A DNA stretch of 64,000 bases from NCBI RefSeq assembly GCF_002865645.1, contig NW_020194575.1, positions 435,247 through 499,246 on the forward strand, in the 5' to 3' direction. The DNA is from Hyaloscypha bicolor E. Its lineage: Eukaryota > Ascomycota > Leotiomycetes > Helotiales > Hyaloscyphaceae. The position numbers were made by a program, and so were the translations under genes. The notes beneath the pieces were generated by a model. It had not been told where the DNA came from. It was given only the letters and a program-made list of their open reading frames with translations, and searched no databases. Every line of letters begins with the position of its first letter. Within the stretch, counting starts at the first letter, position 1. This document shows, in pieces, positions 46,143-57,891 of this stretch.

Positions 46143-47334
46143 ACATTATGTAACGCACCACTCAACCAGCCGAACGGGAAGGTTGTGTAACATATATCAC
46201 GTGACAACACCCTTCTCTGACTCCAATCCCCAATTCTAGACAGGGCATCTGCGAACACATAGACATGGAAACACATCTGGTGGGACGCTCAAATGTATAA
46301 GTCATGTTATTATAGTATAGACGAGACTTGATATACTCAACGGCCGAGAACGTCGGCTTAATTAACTAGGCACTATTCGTTAAAAGCTCACTTTTGCAAA
46401 GAACATTAAAACAATAACGACCAGTTATTTGTGAAAATATAATCACCATCGCCGCTCTTATCAGAATCGAGGTATGTATACCCTGGGCTGGCTGGTACCC
46501 TTTTATCCTCTCCCACAACGAAGTCACGTGAGAAGTCCACATTCTCGAAGGCTGCGGCCACGACACACAAAATTCCTACAGATTAGTAGTGACAGCGGAT
46601 GAGCGATGTCTTCGGTAAATGTTTCGTCAAGGCACTGTTATTTGACAGATTGGCATACTCATCAGATAGAGGAATCAAGTGAAGTTCTTACTCGGCAACA
46701 CTCCGACTAACGGGTGAAATTGTGCACGGCCGTATTATAGTAGCTAATATTAGGCTCTATAATACGTACTCTATATAGGATCAACCTTTAATAAGTATTC
46801 AGGATCGTGCCGTACTATATCGTATTACTGTCCCGTATCCTTTCGTCCGGTGAGACATGTCCAACGCCAGGCATCACAGCTAAGCGGTACGTACCTGGGA
46901 CGGTTTTAGCTGTGATGCCTGGCGCTGGACATGTCTCACCGGACGAAGGGATAATAGGTTACTCCATATGCTTGCCCACGTGACACTATATAAGATAGTT
47001 ACTAATACTTCTTTTTATATCTTAGTTATTAAAGTATGTATCTCTTCTCCTTAATAGATATTGAAATTAATAGTCTTAACCTAAAAATTAACGCGACTTA
47101 GGTCGTGGTAAAAATGGAATTGCATGTGCTTTAGAAGGTGCTAGTACGGGGGTAAGCTACGTGGAATTCAGGCATGATGTAATTAGTACACATGCCGTGA
47201 TATTCCATATTGTTATGTGCATTTTATATAGCTAGTAATATCAATTATTGTGCGATATATGGACCAGAGCTGAATGTGCACCACAACTTCCTCTGCCATT
47301 ACTTGTATCTAAACTCGTCACTCCCACATCGTAT
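46143..47334. other. Intergenic region with a short hairpin element
   Basis: 1.2 kb between two minus-strand genes. It contains the hairpin at 46838-46951 and moderately AT-rich flanks. No gene is supported. Confidence 0.4.
46838..46951. mobile_element. 114-bp hairpin element with TA flanks
   Basis: Two 48-bp arms (46836-46883 and 46906-46953, counting the TA flanks) match at 46 of 48 positions. They are separated by a 22-bp loop that contains the palindrome GGTACGTACC. The two mismatches are transitions. TA on each side suggests a tiny Tc1/mariner-type MITE, but a locally formed palindrome cannot be excluded. Confidence 0.55.
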
Positions 47335-49080
47335 TTATGCGCTGGTCGTGGTCAAAGCCACCTTTTCCCACTTCATCAGCGCTCCACTAACAAAACTCAC
47401 CGCCCCAGCAACAATCGGGATGATCCAAATACTGTTCATCGTCTTGATAATCGCCTCCACAGCTTTAGTTTTCACCACCATATCACCACCCATAAGCACC
47501 GCGCTCTGCGCTCCCGCGAGCGCACCCCTCAGCTCCTGCTCGCTAAACCCATAGCCCTGCAGCGCCTCCTTCAAGTTGATCAACCCGCGATTCTGGAAAA
47601 TCGATGCAGCGATAGACAGTGCAATGGCCATCGTTCCAATTTGAGCGACGTTGATAAACCCAATTGCGTTCTGGGTGTCGTGATGCTTGACTTTGGCGAC
47701 AGAGACGGAGTACGCTACTTGCATTGTCGCGCCGATTCCGATCGCCGCCAGGACTTCGTAACCGTAGATCGCGCCTGTGGCTGTGCCGATATGGATTGTG
47801 TGCATGAGAGAACTTCCAATGAGTAGGAAGACCCCGGAGATGACGTACAGTGGTGAGTAGCGGCCGAGGATTGGGAGCAGGCCGCCGGTGAACATGATGA
47901 AGAAGACGGTGACTGTGATGAATGGGAGGAGACGGACGGAGGCACGGATCGCCGAATCTCCGCGTGTGAATTGGAAGAAGAGCGGGAGGTAGTACACCGC
48001 TATCACTAGCCCTGCCGATGAGGCTGCCGTACTGGTGTAAAGAAGGATTTGGGTTCTGGATTTTAGGAAGTGGATAGGGAATATCCGTCTTTCGGGCGTT
48101 GTGAAGAAGGAAAAGACTTGTTGTACGACGAACGTGATGAGCGAAGCACCAAATACTACCCAAAGAGCGATGGGTCCAGCTTGATTCCACTTCCAAGTGC
48201 TTCCGGCGAAGGTGAGAACAACTTGGAAGAGCGTGAAGACTGTGGCGTTGAGTACCGCGCCAACCCAGTCGATTCGAGCGAGTTTAGTCGGTCCAGGGGT
48301 CTGGGGTTGTGCATTGTGCTTTGGGAACAGGAAGATATAGACTGGAGAGAGCAGGGCAGCGAGAGGAAGATTGATGTAAAATGCAAAGCGCCAGGATGCA
48401 GAAGAGACTGAGAAGCTTCCTCCGATGATTGGCCCCAAGATACAGCCCAATCCCCAGCAAAGTCCAATAAGTGCATTGTAGAGAGGTCTGGTTTTGAGAG
48501 AAGTAAAGACTGAGATATACGTCAAGCCCCTGCGTTATCGAGCGATGAGTATAAGTTCTGTTCAGAAACGTAATGGGGAAAATGGAGTAGAAGACATAGA
48601 AAGAGCATTGACTTACCCAAGATACATACCGGCGCCGCCGATTCCCGCTATAACCCGGCCCAAAATCATCGCATTCATATTAGGAGCTGCACCACAAATG
48701 GCACTGCCAGCTTCAAATCCAACGATGGAACCAATCATAAGATACTTAATCTCGAAGACCGTGTAGCACCAACCTAATAGAAGGATGACAGATACAGAGC
48801 CCAGGGGAAACCCGATTCCAACCCATGCCAACTTCTCGATCTCACCAAGAGAAGCCAGAATAGGACCTTGCACTGAGGCAGAGATAGTTGTGTCGAGTCC
48901 GTACAGTAGAGCACCAAGGTAAAGTCCTAGACAAACGAAACCCCACTGCCATTGAGATATCTTGCGTTCGAAAGGCAAATCCTCTTCGGGAGGGTCATTG
49001 GAGGTTTTTTCGGTGTCGGATGGAGAATCTGAGGCTGGCAATATCCCAAGCTCCTGCTTTTGAGATTCTGTTGATGCCAT
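47335..49080 (-). CDS. MFS drug:H+ antiporter-type transporter, DHA2-like (552 aa)
   Basis: Two exons on the minus strand: 49080-48617 and 48529-47335. Phases close to 552 residues with about 14 membrane segments. After a polar N-terminus of about 45 residues the first segment carries LYGLDTTISASVQGPI (motif D1 of drug antiporters). The fifth carries LGCILGPIIGGSF, the antiporter motif C. These transporters export toxic metabolites or drugs at the plasma membrane. The nearest neighbours give no clear pathway link. The upstream extension lacks an ATG, so 49080 is the start. Confidence 0.92.
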
Positions 49081-51081
49081 TCTGAAACGTTTCTGAGATG
49101 GAGAACTTCGTTTAGTAGAGTGTGGAAAAGCTGTGAAGTGATGCAATGGAGCGTAGGTCAGAAGGGGCGGGTTGAGGGGATTGCGATAAATACCACTGTC
49201 GAGAGGTTTAGTTCTTATATAGCCAGCCAGAATGCCACAATATCAACAGAGAGGCGAGTAGATGTAAGCTGGCAGATACAGAAGATATCCAATCCAAGCC
49301 AGCGGACAGCAGGTTAGTCCGAAAGATAACTCCGAAAAGGATGAGAAATTCAGGCCGTCTAGCTGGGGCCGGAGGTCGTGGCACTGCTTTCTCAGACACT
49401 TCGCGTATCAAGGCTAATAAGACTCGATCTGTTGTAAAGCAGCCAATACTAGGGACGGCGTTGCTGGCGTCAGCCTCCGTTGATTGTATTCCTCTAGGCT
49501 GTTGATCTCGCACTCGGTTACGGGAGCCAAGTCTTTGATTGAGCGCAGCTGATTATTTGTATAGACCCACCAGGTGAGATTATAGGAGTTCAAAGTAACC
49601 ATTTTCAGAGTATCCAGATGGAAACCTCGTCAGGCATCAAATTTCCTTCTATATAGAACAGCGAATAGGACACAGCTTTGCCGTGTCCAGTTCGCTATGG
49701 ATTCATAAGTAACCCAAATGCTATTTTCCAACAATATTCCAACTATTTCTAACGTGTTCCTAAGCGGGGCCTCCCACCGCCCCCCGGACCCCCGGCGAAC
49801 CCCAACCCCCTACCCAAAGCGATTTACACTGTTATAAAAGCGCTATAGATCCAGTTCTATCTTGAGGTTAGAAATTTCATTTTCTTTAAGTCAAAAATCA
49901 GGCAGAAATAACCCGGCGGGTCCTCGTTTCCCTGTAACCCACCTGGTGGAGCACATAGGTTTACCCGATGCGCTGCTTACTGCCTTTGATTTGGCAGGGA
50001 TAAAAACGTCCCGAATGGGTAACTCTCGCGGCCGCAAGGCGGAGACACTAACAGCGGGCAGATTTACTAATCAAGAGAATGTAGAGTAATCAGCATTGTG
50101 AGGGCCGCCTTGCCAGCAGCTGCTCCATCTGAAACAAGAAATTTTTGCGGTTCAAGAGTGACTTTGAACACTTCAAATTCTTACTCTTTTACGAAAGGGG
50201 GGGCATCTTTACGACGGATTTTTATGAAATATCCAATCAAATTTAATTTCCTTTCGGCGCTTCTTTTGATTCAGGAATAGTTACGTATGCGGAAATCTTG
50301 ATGTGTTATTGGTAGGGATGCGCAAAATTTAACCATTCAATTCAATAATAATCATCTATTCAAATATACAATGCGTAACTCTATATGCTTTTATACCAGA
50401 ATTATGCTAGGCTAATGCAAATATAAGTATTATCCTAGAAGAAAATCTCGAGCCCCGTACTAAGTAAAAAACCCTAATTTAGATACGAGGATTGCTCAGG
50501 TTTTGGACTTACTAAGCCCTAACCCCACAGGCCCACATAATGTAATGCACGACGGTCTAGCCAAATCCTTAATTACGCCACCCCTACTTGTTGGTACCGG
50601 TATATCTTCTGGGTTTCCGGCTTCGTAGGCGGACGGCCGCGTTTAGTAATCATTGCGGGTTCTTGCGAACCGCAACACTTCAGTCGCCGTTGAACCCATA
50701 CTTTCTCCCCAACTGTGAATCATCACTAAGGATTCGGGATTATTTTCCCACCGACGGGTTCTCAAATGGGCCCGCTTTCCGTCACGGACCCCTCTACTTC
50801 CCAAGCTTTGCCCAAAAAGGGAAACAAAGTCGCACTAGATTGCAACTTGCCGATCTTGTCAGACAGTCGTTGTTAAATCCATGTTTTGACAATCTCCCTA
50901 ACCTACAATGTAACCTATGTCCGCCCCCCAACCGTGCTTGAAACCCTCTTCGGCCATTTCTCAGCTCTCTCTCATCCCCAAACCGCCGAAAACGTATATT
51001 TGAACAAAATCCCTAACCTACAATTCTTTCTTCTATCCGCTTCTCTCAACCTCTCTCAACTCCTCTTCCTCACCAACTCGC
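49081..51081. other. 2-kb intergenic region
   Basis: No gene is supported. 49769-49815 is unusually C-rich (clusters of CCCC). A possible small hAT-like element lies at 50313-50586. An imperfect 14-bp hairpin occurs near 49662-49702. Confidence 0.4.
50313..50586. mobile_element. Possible hAT-like MITE (274 bp)
   Basis: The left end reads TAGGGATGCGCAAAATTTAA. The right end, reverse-complemented, reads TAGGGGTGGCGTAATTAAGG; both resemble hAT termini. The flanking octamers GTTATTGG and CTTGTTGG match at only 6 of 8 positions, so the call is tentative. Confidence 0.35.
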
Positions 51082-52425
51082 TCAACCCTCCTTCTCCCTC
51101 CTCTCGTCAAACGTCCCCACCAAACCTACCCACTCGACCTCTCTCTCCACCTCCTCAAACAAATCCAACCTCTTCCCCAGCATCCTCACCACCTTTCTCA
51201 ACTCACTCTCCTTATCATTGAGATTCAGATGCACAACACCGTCATCATCTTCAGCTTCGGACAGAAGCTGGATCAACATATTAAGCGCTTGGCGGAATTT
51301 GGAGCGGGAGAGTTGGAGAGGTGACGGGGCGGCCTTTTGAGTTATCGGCTGGGGGTCCTGGGGGAGGGGAGTGGTTGCCGCTTCGGGGCCGGAAGGGTTT
51401 GTATCTACGAGCGGTTCGGGGTTCTTTTCTTCGTCTTTCGGGGGTTCCTCAGCCGCTGCTTCTGAAGTTGGATCTGACTCATTCCTAGCGGGATCCTTGG
51501 GCTCAGGCGAGACTTCCTTGGACTCCTCTTCTCCTTCCACGACGCTGGGATCTAGCGTCTCTTCGGTTTGCTCTTCCGTAATCTCTGGAGGGGTTTCAGC
51601 CTCGACTGGAGCAGTTTCTCCAACTTCTTTCTCCTCAACTTCATCAGCCTTCTCGGGTTGCTCTCCTTGAGCTTCTGGCTCAATTGTAGCAGGCTCCTCT
51701 TTTCCCGTGACAACATCTGTTGAACCTCCACCTTCGGCAATAGTAGGCTCCGCCTTCTCCTTGATTTCTTCCTCCGCAGTAGAAGAGGATTGCTCTTCTT
51801 TCTCAGTAACTCCACCTTCCTCTTCCGCCGTCTGCTTCAACGGCACATCGATAATCGGCTCTCCCGTCTCCACAGTCGTCGAAATCGAATCATCGTCCAC
51901 TTCCGCTTCCTCTCTCTCTTCTTCCTTCTTCGACGGCTCGGAGACAGACAGATGCTGTACTGATTCTTCAGGCTTGTGCTCGGAATCTGTAGGAATCGGA
52001 TCTGCTGGTGCTGCCTGTTCTGCCTCATCGTGCACTTCTAATTTTGACACCACTCCCTCTTCGGCAACTAGCTCCTTTGGAGCTTCGGACTTGCCAACCT
52101 CAGTCTCGTCGCCCTTCACCACGTCAAGCTCCTCATCCCCATCCCTTTTCTCTCCTACCGCAGCCTGCTCCTTATTCTCATCGCCACCCTTCAGCCCCTC
52201 CTTCTGATCGTTCTCAACCCCGTTCCCTCCCTCCTCCGGGGCGGAATCCTCCTCGTCCCCAGCCGAAGAACCCTCAGACGCCGTCACTTCCGAGGTTTCG
52301 ATGGACGACGTCTCTGGATCACTGGCGATGATGACCGCCGAGTCGCGTTTGCTTTTTTGATTGTGCTCGTCGGTTGGCTTGGATTCCTCCGTTTCGGTAT
52401 GGAGCGCTTCTGCTTCTTCGGACAT
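51082..52425 (-). CDS. Highly acidic, Glu-rich low-complexity protein (447 aa)
   Basis: Single exon of 447 codons from the ATG at 52425. Residues 1 to about 355 are a disordered run rich in Glu, Pro, Ser, Thr and Val with EEK/EEE clusters. The last 90 residues (from about 360: SPLQLSRSKFRQALNMLIQLLSE) are a compact, probably helical domain containing DDDGVVHLNLNDKESELRKVVRML. No signal peptide or membrane segment. No family recognised. The long Ser-rich frames on the opposite strand are mirror images of the Glu codons and not genes. A scaffold or chaperone-like role is conceivable but not shown. Confidence 0.75.
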   Translation of the reverse strand: MSEEAEALHTETEESKPTDEHNQKSKRDSAVIIASDPETSSIETSEVTASEGSSAGDEEDSAPEEGGNGVENDQKEGLKGGDENKEQAAVGEKRDGDEELDVVKGDETEVGKSEAPKELVAEEGVVSKLEVHDEAEQAAPADPIPTDSEHKPEESVQHLSVSEPSKKEEEREEAEVDDDSISTTVETGEPIIDVPLKQTAEEEGGVTEKEEQSSSTAEEEIKEKAEPTIAEGGGSTDVVTGKEEPATIEPEAQGEQPEKADEVEEKEVGETAPVEAETPPEITEEQTEETLDPSVVEGEEESKEVSPEPKDPARNESDPTSEAAAEEPPKDEEKNPEPLVDTNPSGPEAATTPLPQDPQPITQKAAPSPLQLSRSKFRQALNMLIQLLSEAEDDDGVVHLNLNDKESELRKVVRMLGKRLDLFEEVEREVEWVGLVGTFDERREKEG

Positions 52426-53013
52426 GGCTGATTCGCGTCGCTGTATCTAGAGATAAGTATGTATGTATGTTGTCTAACCGAATGGCCGCTTAGACCTATC
52501 AACCAACCCACCCGTCTTTCTTTAACTATCTAGACCAGAGAAGAGGTGTGAAGGAAGACTGGAAGAGGAATTGGGGTTCTGGGGGAGCTGGAGGAGAGTT
52601 GTCAAACCTTGTCGGGCATGAAAGGGATTTCAGCACGCCTGACCGGACCTGACGTGGAGTTGTTGTTGCGTGATCCGCGGACGAGTGAGGTGTTTGTGGC
52701 TGCATTGCAGATGTGTCGCTGAGTTACTGGGTAACGAGGTAAGCGAGAGCGTGGGGGGCCAGTCACTGACTGGGCCAGAAAAGGGGCGAGCCAATAGGGG
52801 CAAACCGGAAGCGAGGGAGCGGGAGGTTATGCACGTGGCTGGAAGGAGACACTTTAACCACCTGGGGGGAAAAAATTGCCTCACGTCGAGCTCGAGAAAG
52901 AGTTTAAAGAAGTGATGTGGCTATACTGAGTACCGAGAACCTATTTCCCCGAATCCCGAATCCCCAGAAAGCTTAACTTTGCAGGGAGCAAGGAGTGGGA
53001 TCCCCATTTTTTT
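52426..53013. other. Intergenic region between the acidic protein and the MFS gene
   Basis: Holds the promoter of the acidic-protein gene and the 3' region of the MFS gene. No other feature is supported. Confidence 0.4.
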
Positions 53014-54915
53014 TTATTCTCCGACCTCGCGATCCTCGTCCCAATGCACGTAGCTGGTGACGCCCCAATTCCACGTCGCGTGCCTGATCCTCTTGCCCCA
53101 GATATACAGCGGGACCCAGAAGATCAAGACTGCAGCTGAGATTCCGGCCATTGCACCGTAGGCATTGACATATCCACTCTGTTCGATCCACGGGTTGGTG
53201 TAGAACGAAAGCAGGAAGCCGAAAGCCGCTATTTCCATCATTAGCTCGAAGCAACTTGAAAGATTGAGGGGGGGGGCTTACACTTAAAGGCCATAGTCGT
53301 CAACGTAACCTCTCCGGCGATTGGGCGGTATGAATCGATGGTGTAGACCAAAGCAACATTCGTACCCTGCACGATACTAAAATTCAAAAGAGCCAAACCA
53401 ACAGTGGGGCACATCCAATGCAACTTATTCTGAATGCCGACGCCGTACAATATCAAACTCAGCGGGGTGGAGATGAGACTAAACATCATGGCCGGCAATC
53501 GCATCTCGGGTTCTCTGATGCCGCCGTTCCGCTTGGTGAAGAAATCGGCGGTGCGGTCGCCCAGGTATCCGCCGCAGAAGATGCCGACTAGAGCCCCGAT
53601 GAGGGCGGCGATGAAGCAGAGACCGGTCTCGTAGGGCTTCATGTTGTAGGCTGTTGCGTAGGCGGAGGCTACGTTTGAGGTGACGGCGACGATGAAGCCG
53701 ATTGTCACAGACTGGACTAAAGAGCACCACAAAACCGGGGGAAGGAGAATGAGTGCGAAGGGACGGACGACCAGCCGCCAGAAGGTCTCTTCCGTGTAAG
53801 TGCCGGAAAAGAGCTTGAGGCTTTGGAGATAGGTTTTCTTGGGTGGGATGGAGGAGGTGGAAGACTCACTCAGCCCAGCGGTGGGGCCGTCGCATTTTTC
53901 GGTTAGGGTTGGTTCGTGATCTACATCGATTTCGATGGGGCGGATGAAGACGGTTTCGGGAAAGGTGAAGAAGGCGAGGATGAGGGTGAGGGCGATGAGG
54001 GCGATTGCTACGTCGTAGATCACTCGCCATGGATGGTTGATCGTGATTAAACTGAGGTGGCTGTGAGTACTACTTTTGAAGACACGAAAGGAGCATCTTA
54101 CCCAGCAATAATGATTCCACCCGACACACCCGAGACGAGGGCACAGGTGTACATACTGTTGACTGTTTAGCTAAATTTCATAGAGCAGGGCAGACATCAC
54201 TTACGCCATCACCAAACCTCTCTCGTGCAAGAAGAATATATCCGCAATAGAAAGAGGAGCCATCGTCTCAGCGGCGCCAGAGCCAAACCCCATGAGGATT
54301 CTCGAAGCCAAAAAACTCCCGTAGCCGGTCGTGACAGAAGCCCAAATAGCACAAGCAAGATAAATAGTATAACTAATAATATAGATCGGCCGTCGTCCAT
54401 ACTTATTGACGAGGGGCATCCAGATCAAGTTCCCAGTGCCCTGCATGAGAGCCGTAGTCGTGAAAAAGTAAGCCGTCTTGTTGATCGCAGGCCCAAGACC
54501 GCTGGGGTTCAGCTTGGAACTCGGAAAGAACTCCATGGCTGTTTCAACAATGGCAATGGTTGGGCCTGCGGCGAGGAAATTGCAGATCATCATCGCGAGG
54601 CAGATGATGAAGGCGGAGTAGTATTTCTTCCTTCGAGACCTGGGTTGGATTATGTCAGCGGGGGTCCGTGTTTGATTTGAGATGAGAGTTGACATACCAA
54701 TTCAACGGATCATTGGGGTCTTTTGACGGCGTTGGGATGAGAATGATCTCGCCGGTGTGTTCGTGGCGATGGCGAACACTGCCGAGCGTATGGATGCGCT
54801 TCGTGATGTTGAGCTTTTGCTCCGTGGCATCGATCTGGACGGTCTTGGTTGGCTCCAGATCAGAATTTTCAACCTCCACGGAGGGAGGACTTTCAAGGTC
54901 TGTGGCCTTCGACAT
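53014..54915 (-). CDS. MFS transporter, DHA1-like, of the metabolic cluster (563 aa)
   Basis: Five exons on the minus strand: 54915-54698, 54639-54205, 54155-54102, 54051-53282 and 53228-53014. Phases close to 563 residues. A hydrophilic N-terminus of about 70 residues ends in KDPNDPLNWS, the usual lead-in of fungal DHA1 carriers. About 12 membrane segments follow with motif A-like NKYGRRPIY, and a central cytosolic loop (VDHEPTLTEKCDG) separates the two halves. Exon 3 is only 54 bp and sits inside the fifth membrane segment (GVSGGIIIAG). The gene is divergent from the FAD oxidase gene with a shared 561-bp promoter region, which suggests co-regulation. It probably imports the pathway substrate or exports a product. 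Confidence 0.9.
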
Positions 54916-55476
54916 GATGGATACGACGGTCGAAGTCTGAGAATGGATCTGAATAGATCAAATGGTTCGATGCGTTTCTTGATCTGATCTATCCCGAAAG
55001 ATCGCAGGCTTTAAAGAGGGAGGTCGGTGCAATGGGTTGAGATGTTTTTTGAAAGAGAGGACGCGCTCTTCTCTTCTTCAGCTCTGGAGCAACGGCGCAG
55101 CCCGCACCCCCCTGAGCCGACCACTCCGGCAAAATTGGGAATTTCCCGGGGTCCCCGCCAACCACTACCAATAGCCGGCCCCTCTTCTCCACATCCCGAA
55201 GTTGTGGGGATAGGAATAGAAACTATTGACTCGGACGCATCAGGGTGGGCGCTTTAAGGTTCACGTTGCAGTGTCGTGCAGAAAAGTGAAGCTGCAGAGT
55301 GCTCGGCAGGCGCAGATGTCTGATCCGGGGTGGACGAAACATTCCGATTGTGGAGGAGGTGGGGGTTTAGATGTTATCAAAATTTCTATCCACGTACTTC
55401 ACAGCAGGACATCTTGAGAAGTCTGGGCTAGCAAAACCTTTCCATTCTGTATTGTGTTATTCAACATCTCTCCATC
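54916..55476. promoter_or_regulatory. Divergent promoter shared by MFS and FAD-oxidase genes
   Basis: 561 bp between two divergent start codons. Possible sites: an everted CGG triplet pair, CCG-N7-CGG at 55117-55129, of the type bound by Zn2Cys6 regulators, and the palindrome GGGAATTTCCC at 55138-55148. These are sequence observations only; no regulator gene is in the window. Confidence 0.4.
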
Positions 55477-57012
55477 ATGACTGTCACCGAAACTAAAGTC
55501 ATCTACCGGGATTCTCCCACTTATGAACAAGCGCGTGTTGGACGAGTTTTCAACCACCGACGGCCAAACCGGTATCCTCACGGCGTCGTGGAAGCAACAT
55601 GCGTCCAAGACATCACCAATGCTGTGCAATTAGCCAAATCCCAGAATCTGAGAGTGTCGGTCCGTTCGGGTGGACATTCCTGGGCAGCATGGTCTGTCAG
55701 GGACGATGCGATTCTCATCGACCTTGGGAAGTATAAGTTCATCGAGTACGATGAAGAGACGAAGATTGTGAAGGTTTCGCCTAGCACCACGGGAAAGATG
55801 CTGGCTGAACACCTTTCTGCGAAAGACAGGATGTTTGGAGGTGGCCATTGTCCGGACGTTGGGCTGGGAGGGTTTCTCCTTCAGGGTGGGATGGGGTGGA
55901 ATTGCAGGGTATGTTTTTCCTGCTCCCGACTTTTCTGTTCTTGCACTGATACTCTCAGAACTGGGGCTGGGCGTGCGAGCAAATTGCTGCGATTGACGTT
56001 GTGACTGCCGAGGGAATCGCTTTGCATTGCAGTGAGCAGGAGAACGGTGATCTCTTCTGGGCTGCCCGGGGTTCAGGTCCAGGTACACACTTCACCTCTT
56101 TCTACTCTGACTATTCTTACTGATGTATGTATTTAGGTTTCCCTGCCGTGGTGACGGCATTCTATTTGAAGACGCGAGAAGCTTTCAAAGCCATGAAGAA
56201 TTCCGTATTCATCTACCCGCTCACTGAATACAAAGTCGTTATGGATTGGGTACAAAAGGTGAGCTAGCACCTACATTGTCTCTACAAATGTTGACTTGTG
56301 AACTTCACAGGCGGTACATGAATGCGACGACTCGATCGAAGCCGTAGCAGTGGGGATCATCGACCCAGTGACCCAAGTCCCAGCATTCCTAACTTCGTTC
56401 CTCACGTTTCAACAGACGGAGGAGGCAGCCCTCGCGTCCCTCAGACACGTCAACGCAACCCATCCCCCAGGCGCAATCATGGAAGCCCCCAACAGTCCAA
56501 GCTCGCTCTTAAACGAATACTGCAACCAGGAGCTTGCAAATCCGCAAAGGCACCGCTACATCGCCGAGAATGCTTATATTAAAGACGATGCAGACGTGAC
56601 CGAGGTCCTGAGGAAAGCGATGACCACCTTGCCGGAAGGGAGTAAGAGTTTCACGCTCTGGTTTCCAATGTATCCCTGCAGCCGGAGGGAATTGCCTGAT
56701 ATGGCACTGAGCATGCAGTCCGATCATTACATGGCACTGTATACCGTTTGTGAGAAGGAAGAGGACGATGAGCGGTGCAGAAACTGGGTTACTGATGTGA
56801 TGAGGGAGGTGGAGAGGGAGAGTGTGGGTGCCTATTTGGGGGACTCGGATTTCCAAGCAAGAAAGACGAGGTTTTGGGGCGTGGAGCAGGGGAGGAGGTT
56901 GATAGAGGTGAGGAGGAAGTGGGATCCTGAGGGCAGGGTTTGTGGGTATCTGGATGAGGGGGACAGGTCTGGGGTCGAGGGGTTGGAGAATGTGCATGAG
57001 TGGCAGAAGTAA
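55477..57012 (+). CDS. FAD-linked oxidoreductase, BBE type with bicovalent flavin signature (459 aa)
   Basis: Four exons: 55477-55908, 55959-56082, 56137-56258 and 56311-57012. Phases close to 459 residues. The FAD-binding PCMH domain (about 35-210) shows VRSGGHSW with His67 and GGGHCPDVGLGG with Cys125, the two residues that attach FAD covalently in berberine-bridge-enzyme-like oxidases. The substrate domain follows. There is no signal peptide, so the enzyme is probably intracellular, whereas many fungal relatives are secreted. These enzymes oxidise alcohols, sugars or alkaloid-like substrates with O2 and release H2O2. The C-terminus ends shortly after the last BBE-like region without the usual Tyr-x-Asn motif that I could identify. 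Confidence 0.92.
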
Positions 57013-57123
57013 GTAGATAGAGAATTTTGACTATTTGCAATAACTCAAGAACCATTTTCCATTTTGCGTACTGTACCTGGATGATGATATAAGAACATTC
57101 CTTTCTAGCTTTTAACAAAAGTT

Positions 57124-57891
57124 TCACATTATGAAATGCCCCCCACTAGCCACAACATTCACCCCATTAATCCAGCTCGCCCTCGGCAAGGCCAACATAA
57201 CAACCGCATAGGCCACCTCCTCAGTCTCGCCAAACCTCGCTCCGCACGGCGTCGTGTCAATAACAGGCTGCAACAACTTCATCATCTCGTCCCCGGCGGC
57301 CTTGAAGCCCTCCGTGTTCGTCGGGCCAGGAGACACGCTGTTCACCGTACACCCATACTTCGGCGGCAGCTCCTTGGCCCAGACCCGCGTCATCGAATCC
57401 ACCATCCCCTTCGTGCCGGCATAGATCGTCTGCATCGGCGGCGCCGCCCGGGCACTGATGGAGCAGATATTGATGATCCTGCTCTCGCTCGCCGCCAAGT
57501 GCGGGAGCACACCCTGTGTCAGCAGGAAAGTGGCCCTGCAGTTCAGGTTCAGCAGCGCGTCCCAGTGCTCCAGCGTCTGCTCCTCGAAGGGCAGGTTGAC
57601 CGCGATCCCCGCGTTGTTCACCAGGATGTCGATCGTCCCGAACCGGGCGACGGCGGCGGCGATCAGTGCCTGCGGGCCCGTGGTCGTGGACAGGTCGGCT
57701 TCGACGGCGATGGAGGGGGTTGAGAGGGAGGAGACCACGGCTTGGGCCCGTGAGGCGGTCGAGGGGAAGGGGTAGTTGATTACGATGGAGGCGCCGAGGG
57801 TGGAGAGCTCGCGCGCTATTTGGGCGCCGATTCCTGAGTCCGAGGCGCTGATGATGGCCACTTTGCCGCGGAGCGAGGAGTCGAGGGACAT
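57124..57891 (-). CDS. Short-chain dehydrogenase/reductase (255 aa)
   Basis: Single exon of 255 residues, normal for classical SDRs. Cofactor motif SASDSGIG (15-22), NNAG (92-95), catalytic Ser144, Tyr157 and Lys161 (YAGTK), and PGPTNTEG after the active site. The first glycine of the TGxxxGxG motif is Ala16, an uncommon but tolerated change. The family reduces carbonyls or oxidises alcohols with NAD(P)(H). It is convergent with the FAD oxidase gene (111 bp between stop codons). The coding sequence is markedly GC-rich compared with the neighbours. Confidence 0.92.
   Translation of the reverse strand: MSLDSSLRGKVAIISASDSGIGAQIARELSTLGASIVINYPFPSTASRAQAVVSSLSTPSIAVEADLSTTTGPQALIAAAVARFGTIDILVNNAGIAVNLPFEEQTLEHWDALLNLNCRATFLLTQGVLPHLAASESRIINICSISARAAPPMQTIYAGTKGMVDSMTRVWAKELPPKYGCTVNSVSPGPTNTEGFKAAGDEMMKLLQPVIDTTPCGARFGETEEVAYAVVMLALPRASWINGVNVVASGGHFIM

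Noticed and set aside
51371..52331. Long Ser- and Pro-rich frames on the plus strand
   Set aside because: They are antisense shadows of the Glu-rich minus-strand gene; the composition follows directly from reversed GAA/GAG codons.
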